From Verrucomicrobia bacterium Tous-C9LFEB (lineage in GTDB: Bacteria > Acidobacteriota > Terriglobia > Terriglobales > Acidobacteriaceae): a stretch of DNA of 64,000 bases. The first letter of the stretch is position 1. Each line of letters starts with the position of its first letter. The stretch is from contig CAJCIP010000005.1 in the NCBI GenBank assembly GCA_903970445.1, positions 1-64,000 on the forward strand, written 5' to 3'. Below are positions 63,418-64,000 of this stretch, piece after piece. The position numbers and the translations under genes are program-made. The notes beneath the pieces were generated by a model, which saw nothing but the letters and a program-made list of their open reading frames with translations, made no database searches and was not told the DNA's origin.

Positions 63418-64000
63418 CTATTCGTCTGCATGCGCCAACTTGTGTTCCTTATCGCCACCATGCAATAACGCGAACACGGCGGGTACGAAGATGAGCGTGG
63501 CTATCGTCGCGAAGCACAAGCCTCCGATCACCGCACGTCCAAGAGGGGCGTTCTGCTCTCCGCCTTCACCGGCCCCTAACGCCATGGGGATCATGCCGAT
63601 GATCATCGCGAGAGCAGTCATCATGACGGGACGGAAGCGAGTTGCTCCTGCTTCGATTGCAGCTTGTACTGCGCTGCCAAGTACGAGGAATCGCTCTTTC
63701 GCAAAGGAAACCACAAGGATTGAGTTGGCTGTTGCCACACCCATACACATGATCGCGCCCATGAGCGCAGGCACAGACAACGTTGTGCGCGTAAGGAAGA
63801 GGAAGATCACGATCCCTGCGATCGCCGCCGGCAAGGCTGTGATGATGATGAACGGGTCAAGCCAGGACTGGAAGTTCACCACGATCAGCAGGTACACGAG
63901 CAAAATCGAAAACAGCAGTCCAAAGAGCAGGCCTGTGTACGAGCTGCGCATGGTGAGAACCTGTCCGCGAATATGGACGAAGTTTCCAGACGCGAGATGC
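63418..64000 (-). CDS. RND efflux permease, C-terminal part (5' end outside window)
   Basis: Inner-membrane proton-driven pump of the AcrB/HAE family. About 194 C-terminal residues are seen; the frame stays open to base 64000, so the gene begins outside. The visible part covers the last transmembrane helices: LLFGLLFSILLVYLLIVVNF, DPFIIITALPAAIAGIVIFL, LMGAIMCMGVATANSILVV, the loop AGATRFRPVMMTALAMIIGM and GLCFATIATLIFVPAVFALL. The GVATANSILVVSFAKER region is typical of heavy-metal/multidrug RND pumps. The adaptor gene follows 46 bp later on the same strand. Substrate cannot be inferred. Confidence 0.93.
   Translation of the reverse strand, partial: HLASGNFVHIRGQVLTMRSSYTGLLFGLLFSILLVYLLIVVNFQSWLDPFIIITALPAAIAGIVIFLFLTRTTLSVPALMGAIMCMGVATANSILVVSFAKERFLVLGSAVQAAIEAGATRFRPVMMTALAMIIGMIPMALGAGEGGEQNAPLGRAVIGGLCFATIATLIFVPAVFALLHGGDKEHKLAHADE

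Noticed and set aside
1-64000. tRNA genes, CRISPR arrays, insertion sequences, integrases
   Set aside because: No T-loop-like sequence with a cloverleaf, no regularly spaced repeats and no transposase or integrase motifs were found by eye.

Overview
The window looks like a chromosome segment of an acidobacterium, most likely Acidobacteriota, Terriglobia, family Acidobacteriaceae (Terriglobus/Granulicella type). This is inferred from the roughly 57-58% GC feel of the sequence, an Oar-like TonB-dependent receptor with a carboxypeptidase-regulatory N-terminus, an RNase E/G whose S1 domain carries an enormous disordered insert, a two-component system with a beta-propeller sensor, and several secreted glycoside hydrolases. 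No tRNA, rRNA, CRISPR array, insertion sequence or phage gene was recognised. Coding density is high and most genes sit in tight runs with ATGA/GTGA overlaps.

Layout. 1-4.7 kb: the 3' part of proS, a class A penicillin-binding protein and a FucP-type sugar symporter. 4.7-12 kb: a small unknown gene, trxB, an exported MsrA, a giant RNase E/G gene and rodA. 12-16.4 kb: a propeller-type histidine kinase, its NarL-type response regulator and a coupled secreted protein. 16.7-22.4 kb: an unusual five-gene unit made of an MBOAT acyltransferase, two SGNH hydrolases, a DltC-like acyl carrier protein and a KASIII-like enzyme with serine in place of the catalytic cysteine. 22.8-24.6 kb: a membrane diguanylate cyclase and a small ribbon-helix-helix protein behind a structured leader. 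24.6-36.8 kb: a Wzx/Wzy-type exopolysaccharide locus (two GT2 enzymes, GH26-like hydrolase, Wzy, Wzx, GT4, Wza-like export protein, Wzc-like co-polymerase with a broken P-loop, and a divergent priming phosphoglycosyltransferase).

36.8-41.6 kb: a divergent ATP-grasp/flavoprotein pair, then a Tat-exported flavin amine oxidase followed by an exported RidA. 41.8-52.6 kb: an eight-gene purine operon in the order purF-L-M-C-D-N-E-K, with PurL as the large one-chain form. 52.7-60.6 kb: a carbohydrate-use locus (GH144-like, GH39, TonB-dependent receptor) and a divergent LacI regulator, with a 12-bp perfect palindrome between receptor and regulator that is a good operator candidate. 60.6-64 kb: an RND efflux operon (adaptor, outer membrane factor, and a permease that starts beyond the window).

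How the parts fit. The strongest candidate for an undescribed system is 16.7-22.4 kb. It has the parts of a Dlt-like acylation machine (DltB-like MBOAT, DltC-like carrier, SGNH acyl-transfer proteins), but in place of the DltA adenylating enzyme it has a KASIII-like protein with a Ser-His-Asn triad. The inference is that this protein loads an acyl group from a CoA or ACP thioester onto the carrier, and that the MBOAT and SGNH proteins then place it on an extracytoplasmic glycan, perhaps the polysaccharide made by the locus 2 kb downstream. All functional statements rest on reading motifs by eye; no database search was possible.
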